Assembly (NCBI GenBank): GCA_015231955.1
Contig: JADGAN010000018.1
Coordinates: 1-64,000 of the forward strand
Length of the DNA stretch: 64,000 nucleotides
From: Oligoflexia bacterium
GTDB taxonomy: Bacteria; Bdellovibrionota; Bacteriovoracia; Bacteriovoracales; Bacteriovoracaceae
Direction: 5' to 3'
The translations under genes were made by a program, and so were the position numbers. Within the stretch, counting starts at the first letter, position 1; each line of letters opens with the position of its first letter. The notes under the pieces are model-generated. The model saw only the letters and a list, made by a program, of their open reading frames with translations, had not been told where the DNA came from and did not search any database. Positions 56,059 to 64,000 of the stretch are shown in pieces.

Positions 56059-56466
56059 ATGCTTGCAATGAGGAATGTCATTTTAGTGTTAATTGTTTTG
56101 TTGATTGCAAAGTATGCCTTCGCATTGGAGGAGCGCGATTCAGTAAGACTGCGTGAGGAGTTGCGATATTTGGGTTTAGAAAATGATGACGATGACGACG
56201 ACGATGATGATGATGATGATGATGATGATGATAGTCAGGCCGTATTAAAACAGCGAAGTAGGAGTATCGATCATGATGAGGAGCTACCGCTTTGGAGTTT
56301 TCACAAGAAGCAGCAAGATGAACTTACAATGAGGATGTCTGCGACTAGGGTGAGGCGTGAACCGGCCATTGTTAAAAATCATAAAGGCAAAAGTGGATGG
56401 GGAAACCAACATGCAAGCGATGAGGAGCTGGAGCTTATTGATTTAAATTCGCTTGAAAAGCGGTAA
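56059..56466 (+). CDS. Exported protein with poly-aspartate tract
   Basis: About 135 residues with signal peptide (NVILVLIVLLIAKYAFA). A run of 16 aspartates follows EERDSVRLREELRYLGLEN, near residues 43-58. After it come basic and acidic segments (QRSRSIDHDEELP; RVRREPAIVKNHKGKSG) and a C-terminus rich in Glu/Leu. ATG 56059 has GAGGGGGAGGG upstream. The tract could bind Ca2+ or other cations. No family recognised. Confidence 0.6.
   Translation: MLAMRNVILVLIVLLIAKYAFALEERDSVRLREELRYLGLENDDDDDDDDDDDDDDDDSQAVLKQRSRSIDHDEELPLWSFHKKQQDELTMRMSATRVRREPAIVKNHKGKSGWGNQHASDEELELIDLNSLEKR
56185..56232 (+). repeat. GAY triplet microsatellite
   Basis: Sixteen consecutive GAT/GAC codons encode the poly-Asp tract. 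Ten GAT copies at the 3' end are uninterrupted, so slippage could change the length by whole codons without breaking the frame. Confidence 0.9.
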
Positions 56467-56479
56467 TGAAAAAGGCGTA

Positions 56480-59400
56480 TTAAGGGGTGGGTGTGTACTC
56501 TGGGAGCGGGAGCGCGCAGCGAGTACCTAGGGTATGGGCGTTGGTGGTTTTAGGGTAAGAGGCCTTAAGTGCGGTGGCACCGCTGCCGCTACCTTCACTC
56601 CAGTTGCCAGAGGCGATTAGGCCTTTGTTGCTAGCATCGTCGTTGCGAATGGAGTAGCTATCATTGTGCCAGAGTCCAGAGTAGGTATTAGCATTAAAGA
56701 GGAGATCGTCTGCATGCAAAGTGGTGCCGCCTGCTCCTGTGACGGGAATGCCTAGAGGATAGGAAATATAGCTCATCAGCGACATGGGGGCCCCTCCTGA
56801 GTAGGCATTGGAGAAGGCGGCATTGATGTTGTTGAATTGCAGTCCGTTAAGTGAGGTGTTGCTGCTATCGAGTGAGGAGGTTTGTCCCATGAGGGTGGCC
56901 CCGGCGTGTGCGAGTTCATCGCTTAACCACTCGTCGACATTGCCGGACATGTCTTGCAGGCCAAATCTGGAGACACACATATCGGTCGAGGGTTCATGAG
57001 GAAATCCTGAGCCGGTACGAACAGCACGAACGATATTGTTATCGCTGCCAGGGTATTGGTTTAGTGCCTTGTCGGAGTCGCTGCTACCACCACCAAGAGT
57101 GTCGGAGTTGCAGTCGCGATTTTCATTGGCGGGAATAGCAAAATTATTGCCAGCTTCCATGGCATCCATAGAGCTGTGATCCGCGAGATTCCATAGGGCC
57201 GCCACTCGCTGCTCTTTTCGTTGGAGTAAGCGTTTGCTAATGGGAGCGCCAGCAATAGTGATGGGATCTTGGGCCTTGCAGAGGTAGGCGGCACTGTCTT
57301 GATCGATGTTGGTGATGGGGGGCAAGTGAGCGCCACTTGCGGCGAGAAAGCGCTCGGGACTTTCACCAGGAGTGGCGTTAGCGGGATTAAGGTTAAGGGC
57401 ATCGGCACTAATCCACGCTTCGGCGGTGCCGGCGGGAGTGGCCACTAAGCGCAGAAAGCAGACGCCGGAAGCACGATTATAGAAGGTGTCGTACACCTCT
57501 GGAGTGGCGTCGGAGAGTGGTGAGGGATCAACCGCTGCAATACAGTCGGTGGTGGAGGCGCCGTCGGCCTCTAGGTGGGCGGCGCAGTCGGCACGCGATA
57601 GGTTGCAACCCAGCTCAAAGCGATCCACTAAGAGGTCGTGTCCAAAATCGTAAAGTCCTCCTGTGTTGCCAATGCCTGAAAAGCTACAAGCGTATTGGTT
57701 TTGTGGGTCGGAGCTTCTCCCCATAGCACTGCAGATTTCACGATTGGCGATCCAGCGGTGGACAAGCGCCATATTGTCAGGGGCCGCGGCCACGCGCACT
57801 TCGCGAATAGGGTAGTCGGAGGTGCTGATAACCCAAGGGGTAGCGGTTCCCGAAACCAGCGGGCGTACTTGGTAGAAGTGAAAACTTCCTGGGGTGACGG
57901 CAACATCGTAGTAGAAGTTGGTGGCGTTGGGAGTGGGTAAGATGGTGGCAATCGGAGTGGTGCTGGCGTCCCCACTGCTAAAACCACGATAGACGGCATA
58001 GGCATTGATAGTGGAGAGAGGGATGGGAGTAAAAGATGGCCAGGCAATCATAATACAAGGTGGTGTTTGGTCATTGCACATGCTGTAGGTCTTAGCATCG
58101 TCAGTGACTGGAGTGGCCAGCGGAGTACCGTGGGTGAAAAAAGCGTTGGTTTTGCGTCCGATGGATAAGATATCGCTCCAGCCGCCGTGGCGGGCGTTGT
58201 TGTCGATGAAAAAGGGATTGGTGGAAGCGATATAGCTTCCGTAGTTATTGGAGGCATCTGAAGTGCGTACGCAAGCGTAATAGTTTTGTCCTAGGAGAAG
58301 GGAGCTGCCGGAGAGCGAGGCGATAAGCGGAGTGGGTGTGGCCACGGCGGTGAGATCAATACAGTTGCTAGCGCAGTCGTTAGCGGTACAGACGCGAGGA
58401 TGGTAGGTCACCTCGGAGAGATCATCGCTTATGCCATCCCAGGTGAAGTAGATGTTGCGGGCAAAAGGGGTACCATAAGGATCGTTAACTACCGTATCGG
58501 CAGGGGGAGTGGCATCGGGGATGGTATAGTTTAAAAACTCGATGTTATTATAGTTACCGGCGAGATCTCTAACCCCACCTGCAGCGATGGAGACGGCACA
58601 GGTGCCAGCATTGGTTGTTGGCATGACGGTGATGGAGTAGATAGGAGTGCTGTTGTTAGGGGGCGTGGAAATTGCTAAGATATGGACGTTTAATTCAGTA
58701 AGACTGCTCTCATTAATTCCAGTGACTCTCTCATTAAAGTTATAGACAAAGGTTACAGGGGTGCCACTAGCAAGGGGGATGGAGCCACCTCCGGGTGTAG
58801 AGTAGGGAGTGGCCAGTGGTGGAAGGCCATCATATTGAACAAAGTAAGAGCGTGTGCTGATGCTGACATTTCCCGCAAGATCGTTATAACCACCAGAGGG
58901 GATGGTAATACCGACCGTGGCCTCCGCTGCAACATTCACAACTGTAAGCTCAAAAAGAAACTCTGTATTTAAGTCGTTTGCGGCAAAGTTGGTAATGATT
59001 CCACCAATAGGAGTTACCTCTTCGGGAGCGACTCCTTCCACACTTTCATTGGCAATAAAAGTAAGGGGGATGATTTGTGTATTGGTAGGCAAAGAGAGCG
59101 AGGTGGTGGCCGTCTCCATCGCCGGTGGGGTGGAGTCGAGCACGATGGAGTCGGTAAGAGCAGAGCTTATAACAGAGTAGCTGCTGTCGGCGAGAAAAGC
59201 GTAGACCACTTTGGTGCCATTCGTGGCCGAGAGAAGAAAGTTTTTAGGAGAGGTGATCGCCGTACTCCAGCTGCCAGAACAATAAGAGGGGGAGGAGTCC
59301 TCCGTAAGGCAAATGGCACCACCGCCTCCACTGCTAAGGGCATTGAAGGAGATGCTTACCAGGCGCTCGTTGGTATACTCTTCACCGTTATTGATGAGCA

Positions 59401-59866
59401 GAGAGGAGATGCCGGTTCCCGTCACTTGCAAAGAGAAGGAGATCACGCCACCCTTCGCGCACGTGCGACTTAAAATCGCCTCTCGTAATCCCACCGTCGT
59501 GGGCGCGGCCTTAACGGTAACTTGGCAACTCCCTTTTTTGGCAACAATCATCGGAGAGATGCAGCTGTTATCGGTGATGATAAAGTCATCGGGATGACCA
59601 GTTAAGGTGAACGTTCCACAACCGCTAGCACTGCTTTCGCTAAAGTTGTAGATGGAGAAGGTGTAGCTCTTGTTGCTATTCAAGGGTATGGTGCCGTAGT
59701 TGTAGGAAGAGGTATTGGTGGTCAGTTCGAGATGTTCGTTTGCAGGAATGGAGGTGGATTTTCCCACCAATTTTGCGGTATCAATGCAAGAGACGGTGTG
59801 AAATAGAGTTGTAGCGAGTATGCAGTAAAGTAAAAAGGGAATTAAGGGAATTTGTAAGTGTTGCAT
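56480..59866 (-). CDS. Giant surface lipoprotein with FGE-like C-terminus
   Basis: An 1128-residue protein. The signal ends at a possible lipobox (HTVSC). Residues about 45-155 resemble ASH/DUF1573-like beta domains (GTIPLNSNKSYTFSIYNF). Several bacterial Ig-like and fibronectin-like modules follow. The C-terminal 400 residues have the formylglycine-generating-enzyme (SUMF1-like) frame: VDRFELGC, LPPITNIDQDSAAYLC and MSGNVDEWLSDE. It shares with the following protein the string NM.x.VHR...AN.E.C near the start of this part, so the two are paralogs. The catalytic cysteine of true FGE is not evident, so a binding role is likely. The chain is very rich in Thr-Pro. Confidence 0.7.
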   Translation of the reverse strand: MQHLQIPLIPFLLYCILATTLFHTVSCIDTAKLVGKSTSIPANEHLELTTNTSSYNYGTIPLNSNKSYTFSIYNFSESSASGCGTFTLTGHPDDFIITDNSCISPMIVAKKGSCQVTVKAAPTTVGLREAILSRTCAKGGVISFSLQVTGTGISSLLINNGEEYTNERLVSISFNALSSGGGGAICLTEDSSPSYCSGSWSTAITSPKNFLLSATNGTKVVYAFLADSSYSVISSALTDSIVLDSTPPAMETATTSLSLPTNTQIIPLTFIANESVEGVAPEEVTPIGGIITNFAANDLNTEFLFELTVVNVAAEATVGITIPSGGYNDLAGNVSISTRSYFVQYDGLPPLATPYSTPGGGSIPLASGTPVTFVYNFNERVTGINESSLTELNVHILAISTPPNNSTPIYSITVMPTTNAGTCAVSIAAGGVRDLAGNYNNIEFLNYTIPDATPPADTVVNDPYGTPFARNIYFTWDGISDDLSEVTYHPRVCTANDCASNCIDLTAVATPTPLIASLSGSSLLLGQNYYACVRTSDASNNYGSYIASTNPFFIDNNARHGGWSDILSIGRKTNAFFTHGTPLATPVTDDAKTYSMCNDQTPPCIMIAWPSFTPIPLSTINAYAVYRGFSSGDASTTPIATILPTPNATNFYYDVAVTPGSFHFYQVRPLVSGTATPWVISTSDYPIREVRVAAAPDNMALVHRWIANREICSAMGRSSDPQNQYACSFSGIGNTGGLYDFGHDLLVDRFELGCNLSRADCAAHLEADGASTTDCIAAVDPSPLSDATPEVYDTFYNRASGVCFLRLVATPAGTAEAWISADALNLNPANATPGESPERFLAASGAHLPPITNIDQDSAAYLCKAQDPITIAGAPISKRLLQRKEQRVAALWNLADHSSMDAMEAGNNFAIPANENRDCNSDTLGGGSSDSDKALNQYPGSDNNIVRAVRTGSGFPHEPSTDMCVSRFGLQDMSGNVDEWLSDELAHAGATLMGQTSSLDSSNTSLNGLQFNNINAAFSNAYSGGAPMSLMSYISYPLGIPVTGAGGTTLHADDLLFNANTYSGLWHNDSYSIRNDDASNKGLIASGNWSEGSGSGATALKASYPKTTNAHTLGTRCALPLPEYTPTP

Positions 59867-59875
59867 GCTTATTCC

Positions 59876-62800
59876 TCAATCGGTGTAATAACTTGCAGGT
59901 ATGGGAGTTGGTACTTTGAGCAAGCAACGAAAACCGACATCACTTCCTATATTGGCGGCCGCGGTGGGACTGACCGCACTAATCGTTGGTGTCGGTGTTG
60001 CATCGACGTTGCAGGGATAAAAATCGGCAGCAAAGCGGCCTGCCTTGTTTCCAGAGAGGTGGCTTCCTCCTGTCGCCATCGCCCCACAATGGGCGCGATC
60101 GTTAGCGTAGACGCTTTGAGAGTTCACGGAGAAGTAGTCGTTATGAAGAGCATCGGTGGTGATACCGCTGCTGGAACCAATATCGAGGAGAAAATCGTAG
60201 ACGCTACTCGAGGGAAAATTGGAGGTAAAATAGGTGGTCGAGGGTAGGCCCATGGGGAAGATAAATTTTCCCGCATCGTGATCGCGATCGGCAAGGTACC
60301 AACCGTTAAGAGGAAAAATACCAGTAGCGCTATCAAAGGGACCGGTACGACCATCGAGGGCCCAATAGTAAAAGAAAGTATCGTCGACACGAAAATCTTT
60401 TTGGCCGTTAAGGGGGGTGGGTTTGATGTTAGAGGTGCCATAAAATGAGGTGACTTCTGTCCACACATTAACGTTATTGGTGGGATCGTAGTGAGAGAGT
60501 TGACAAGTTCCACCGGTGACATTGGCCCCTACCTTAGCGCTAATATCAAAATGGTAAGTGCCAACATTCACGGGAATGATGGTATTGATGTCAGGGATTA
60601 ATTCGGTTAAGAAGTTTAATTCGCCGTAACCGGGATCAAAAGCAGTGGAGGTGATGGGACAGCTGGTATTGTTGTTTAAGTTAAACCATCCGGCATCGGG
60701 GTCAGTGTGCGCGTAGCACTTATCGTTTACGCGATCAAAGAAGAGGAGAGAGACAGGAGTTGCCACCACCGAGGCATCGGGGGCGTTGTCGCCTACGCAA
60801 TGTTGATCGCCACGAGTGGAGTTGGCACAAGTGTAACTGTCACTGACAGAGACCTCATTTTCGACGCTAAAGCGACAAGGGTAACCGCTATACCCCGCGG
60901 GAAAGGCGGCACTGCCAGCAAAGACACCGACGCAAAGTTTAGGAGTGATACAATAGATGCGATCCTCCACCCACTCCTTAACGTTGCCGATGCTATCTTG
61001 AATCCCATAGCGAGAGAGGCAACCTGAAAGTGTGGTAAGACTGCTATTGGCGGTTTTTGCCGAACCGGTGATTAGCGAGCGAATACACTGATTTTGAGAA
61101 GGTCCTGAAAGACAAGAACTGGTTCCGGGGAGCGTATGATAGAGAGCAAAGGGAACAAAAGAGGAGTCGGTATAATCGGAGGTGAGTCCACTCGCTCCAC
61201 TGGAGTTACACTTGTTGGAGGCATTAAGAGAGTTTCCGGTCTCTAATGCATCCAGAGTTTCGTCGTCATTATTATTGTTATTATCCCAAGAGGAGTAAGC
61301 GATCTGCTCTTTGCGTGAAGGTAGTTTGGGAGAGGGAATGGCAATCACATTGGCCACAGTAGTATCGTTAAAATGGTCGGTGATGTAGACTTTATTGGGT
61401 CCACGGTTTTGGCAAAGCTCGTGCGCATGGAACTGGGAGATATTGGTAAGTGGAGGCAGGTGTGCACGGTTGATGGCATTGGGGATAACTGGTGTACCAA
61501 AGAGTGGTGCCCCACTGGTGGTGGGATAGTTATCGTCACTGTTAAATTGCCTCCATTCAGTTCCCACGGAGACGAGGCATTGGCCTGAGGAGCGAGAGTA
61601 GTAGCTGTAGCGCTTTCCTGCAACTGCACTTAGAGCGATGGGAGTGGAGTTCCAGTTGACTTCTCCATAGCAGACATCACCGTTACATCCCGCTGATAAC
61701 ACCGCTGCTAGATCGAGGTTTGCGGCCGATTCACTAAAAGTGCCGATAGGACAACCCGCCTCGAAGCGATCGACAAAGAGGTCACTCTCCACATCGTAAT
61801 AGCTCTTCTCTCCGCGAGTGCCACTGGGGATCACCTCTCCTGGACCACTGTACTCACACTTGTAATTTTTGGCGGCAGCAGGGGCACCTTCAGGCATATA
61901 GAGCGCGGGAGTGGCCTTGGGCATACTGGTACACACCTCATAGTTTGCAAGGGAGCGATGGACGAAGGACATATTTTCTGGGGGCACGATCACCCGGATC
62001 TCTTCGTCGCCTTTCACCAGATTGCCATAAAGAGAGTCTACACCACGAACGGTGTAGTAGTAGATGGTGCTTGGCCGTAGCCTCCCTGGAGGAGTGTCAC
62101 GTCCTTTGTCGACATAAGAGCGCACATCGGGATCGATGGGGGTGGCGTTTAAAGGAGCATTGAAGTCGTAAAAGGGGGTGCCTGCAGTTCGACGATAGAT
62201 ATTGTAACCAGAGAGGTGAACATTGGCACTACTGTAGCTTGATCGAGTGGGATCGACAGGAGGTTTGCTTTCAGAGGCGTTGGAGTAGTAAGTGGTACTG
62301 GGAATACGCATAGTATTCCAGCTGAGCTTTACCCCTGTGCTTTCGCGAAGAGCAGTGTTGGGAGTGGGTTCGTTGGTGACTTTATTTCCCAGTGCTATGG
62401 CACTCTTCCAGAAGGGGTAGGTTGCTTGTGCAGTGATGGGATAGATAATCAGACTAAAAAAGTAGTCAGCAGTGGCGGCAGCAGGAACACCATCATCCCT
62501 CAAAGTCATGTTCATCTCGGCACGCCCATAATTTTTGGGACGGAAGTGCACTTCGATATTTTTATAGGCATCTTCCAGATCGCCGGGAGAGGCCTCCGCT
62601 CCTGGACAGTTGGTGCCTTGGAGCGGCCAAGTGATGCCTTCGCTAGCGCAGTCGGCGCCCACCGTGGGTTCGAGGGGATAACCGTTGCAGTAAGCGATCA
62701 TTCCCGTATTAGAGCAATCGATGATGTTAGGGCCACCGTCGGTACGATACTCACGCATCGGCCGAATACTCATACTCACTTTTTCTGAGGTGACGTCGTT

Positions 62801-64000
62801 GCCCATGCCTTCATCAATGCGAAGATTGCTCATAATAATTCGTTGTCCGTTGTTGCCTTTGACATCGGGAAGGACTTCACCATACACCACCCAGTTGATG
62901 GCATCGCGATTGAGATAAGTGGCAAGCGAGGTGTAACAAACTTTATTAGCAGAGTCGTAGTAATATTTCCCACCAGCGCTTGGTATGTAGGTGTAGGCGT
63001 TGTGATTCTCTTCACTCCACTGGGGAGCTCGGGGGCCAATACAATTAAACGTTTCATTTTGGGCCACATTTTGACAACCGTTTTTAGAGAAGGCACAGTT
63101 GGTTTTAAAATAGTTCCAGTAGGCGGTAGGCGTGGCGGCCGGTGCCTCATAAACAGCATAGTAGCAACGGTTGGAGGTGGTATCTTGATAGATTTTATTT
63201 TTTTCAGAGGCGATAGGGGTACCCCGAACCGAAGTTGGTGCACCAGCATCGGCATAACCACTATCGTAAGGACAGTAGGGCGTGGGGACTACCGGAGTAA
63301 CGATATCCCAGGTGTTGCTTTCGTTACTCTTATAACAGTCGTTGTTGACGTAATCGAAAAAATATTTTCCAGAGGCAGAGGAGATAAAAGATGGAGCACC
63401 ATCGCCAACGCAGTTTAAGTAATTGGATGCTCCTCTGGCACAATGGGGGTCACCAGCATCGTTAGCATCGGTGATAGGACAAGTGGTAAGAAAGCGTTGC
63501 CAATAAGTTCCGGTGTAAACGTAATTTTGTTTTGCACGGTAATCGTAGATAATTTGTCCGCGGTAGTTGGGAGTTACTTCGATGTTGATACCATAATTTC
63601 CAAAACAGGCCTCATGATAAAATTTCGTGGAGGGGTCGTCACAATAAGAGCTGTCCTCATAGCTATTGTACTGAACTAGCGGCGCCTCGATTTTGACGGA
63701 GGGAGGGTCATTGACAGGAGTATAAGCGAGAGCAAAGGAGAATGCCATAGGAGTAGCATTTTCACCATCGTCGATGACGGCAACAGTGGCAATGGCGGTA
63801 CCAGAGCGATAATCGAGAGGTACCATTTTTAGAGTGAGAGGAAAGGCGGTGGCATCGGCACTGGCGTCGCCAATGGAGACCCAAGTGCTGCCATCATTAG
63901 CGGAGGCAAGAGGAGTACCGTTTGCAAAGATGGTAATACCACTGTTAGCGATGAGTGCAGGGTTGTTGGTGGAGACGCGAATTTTGAGTGTCTGGGCATC
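59876..64000 (-). CDS. Giant surface protein with FGE-like module, 5' end outside window
   Basis: The frame is open to the right edge: 58 codons upstream of the first ATG (63826) continue without stop, so the N-terminus lies outside. The visible 1374 residues hold repeated short cysteine modules of 50-70 residues with the style CVGD.AP.....GK.FFD..N..CY, Ig-like parts, and a C-terminal FGE-like module (VDRFEAGC, LPPLTNISQFHAHELC, LPSRKEQ, GNVKEWVEDR). Nine bases separate it from its downstream paralog, so they form an operon. An extracellular adhesin or recognition protein is likely. Like its neighbour it is rich in Thr-Pro, mostly as ATP/GTP tripeptides. Confidence 0.65.
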   Translation of the reverse strand, partial: DAQTLKIRVSTNNPALIANSGITIFANGTPLASANDGSTWVSIGDASADATAFPLTLKMVPLDYRSGTAIATVAVIDDGENATPMAFSFALAYTPVNDPPSVKIEAPLVQYNSYEDSSYCDDPSTKFYHEACFGNYGINIEVTPNYRGQIIYDYRAKQNYVYTGTYWQRFLTTCPITDANDAGDPHCARGASNYLNCVGDGAPSFISSASGKYFFDYVNNDCYKSNESNTWDIVTPVVPTPYCPYDSGYADAGAPTSVRGTPIASEKNKIYQDTTSNRCYYAVYEAPAATPTAYWNYFKTNCAFSKNGCQNVAQNETFNCIGPRAPQWSEENHNAYTYIPSAGGKYYYDSANKVCYTSLATYLNRDAINWVVYGEVLPDVKGNNGQRIIMSNLRIDEGMGNDVTSEKVSMSIRPMREYRTDGGPNIIDCSNTGMIAYCNGYPLEPTVGADCASEGITWPLQGTNCPGAEASPGDLEDAYKNIEVHFRPKNYGRAEMNMTLRDDGVPAAATADYFFSLIIYPITAQATYPFWKSAIALGNKVTNEPTPNTALRESTGVKLSWNTMRIPSTTYYSNASESKPPVDPTRSSYSSANVHLSGYNIYRRTAGTPFYDFNAPLNATPIDPDVRSYVDKGRDTPPGRLRPSTIYYYTVRGVDSLYGNLVKGDEEIRVIVPPENMSFVHRSLANYEVCTSMPKATPALYMPEGAPAAAKNYKCEYSGPGEVIPSGTRGEKSYYDVESDLFVDRFEAGCPIGTFSESAANLDLAAVLSAGCNGDVCYGEVNWNSTPIALSAVAGKRYSYYSRSSGQCLVSVGTEWRQFNSDDNYPTTSGAPLFGTPVIPNAINRAHLPPLTNISQFHAHELCQNRGPNKVYITDHFNDTTVANVIAIPSPKLPSRKEQIAYSSWDNNNNNDDETLDALETGNSLNASNKCNSSGASGLTSDYTDSSFVPFALYHTLPGTSSCLSGPSQNQCIRSLITGSAKTANSSLTTLSGCLSRYGIQDSIGNVKEWVEDRIYCITPKLCVGVFAGSAAFPAGYSGYPCRFSVENEVSVSDSYTCANSTRGDQHCVGDNAPDASVVATPVSLLFFDRVNDKCYAHTDPDAGWFNLNNNTSCPITSTAFDPGYGELNFLTELIPDINTIIPVNVGTYHFDISAKVGANVTGGTCQLSHYDPTNNVNVWTEVTSFYGTSNIKPTPLNGQKDFRVDDTFFYYWALDGRTGPFDSATGIFPLNGWYLADRDHDAGKFIFPMGLPSTTYFTSNFPSSSVYDFLLDIGSSSGITTDALHNDYFSVNSQSVYANDRAHCGAMATGGSHLSGNKAGRFAADFYPCNVDATPTPTISAVSPTAAANIGSDVGFRCLLKVPTPIPASYYTD

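Noticed and set aside
59858-63679. Several frames of 60-190 residues opposite the giant surface proteins
   Set aside because: All are shadows of the Thr-Pro-rich coding sequence, with Gly/Val-rich chance composition and no start signals.

Overview
The window reads as a stretch of chromosome from a Gram-negative, lipoprotein-rich bacterium. The core order queA-tgt-yajC-secD-secF, the many secreted or outer-membrane proteins of unknown family, the very large surface proteins with formylglycine-generating-enzyme-like ends, and an Aquifex-type aconitase beside ATP-citrate lyase suggest the Bdellovibrionota/Bacteriovoracales or a related delta-like lineage. No 16S rRNA is present, so this placement is inference only.

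Region 1 (1-13 kb) is accessory DNA, visibly richer in A+T than what follows. After a secreted metzincin-like protease and two small outer-membrane-type proteins comes a double arsenic cluster. The leftward operon is arsR, ACR3 and a fused ArsC-ArsM protein. The rightward operon is a second arsR, an ArsP/DUF318-type permease, a redox-active thioredoxin-like protein, a broken rhodanese gene, ArsF, ArsG and a truncated NifX-like protein. Together they would cover arsenate reduction, arsenite export, arsenite methylation and reduction/export of aromatic organoarsenicals. An almost identical 33-nt element occurs at 158-190 and 10872-10904. A possible structured RNA (8796-8916) and a divergent pair, an unknown 582-residue protein and a UvrD-like helicase, complete this part.

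Region 2 (13-36 kb) is mostly metabolism and envelope. It has a NapH/CcoG-like ferredoxin membrane protein behind a perfect FNR-type box, a crotonase, a secreted mini-protein with a knottin cysteine pattern, a polytopic glycosyltransferase-like protein and bacterioferritin. A striking leftward operon encodes aconitase, isocitrate dehydrogenase and both ATP-citrate lyase subunits. A transpeptidase, a 1458-residue double activase of the 2-hydroxyacyl-CoA dehydratase activator type, and a run of secreted proteins ending in a lipoprotein follow.

Region 3 (36-46.5 kb) is again accessory: small secreted proteins, a lipoprotein/barrel pair, a gmhB remnant, a DUF234-type ATPase, a secreted protein combining a nucleotidyltransferase-like fold, a possible ADP-ribosyltransferase-like segment and ankyrin repeats, and a Fic AMPylase preceded by an operator-like array of four half-sites.

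Region 4 (46.5-64 kb) holds a membrane glycosyltransferase-like gene, tRNA-Cys, an HU/IHF gene, a lipoprotein, and the leftward queA-tgt-yajC-secD-secF operon. It ends with a poly-aspartate secreted protein and two tandem giant surface proteins, the upstream one running off the right edge. I saw no insertion sequence, CRISPR array, rRNA or replication origin.
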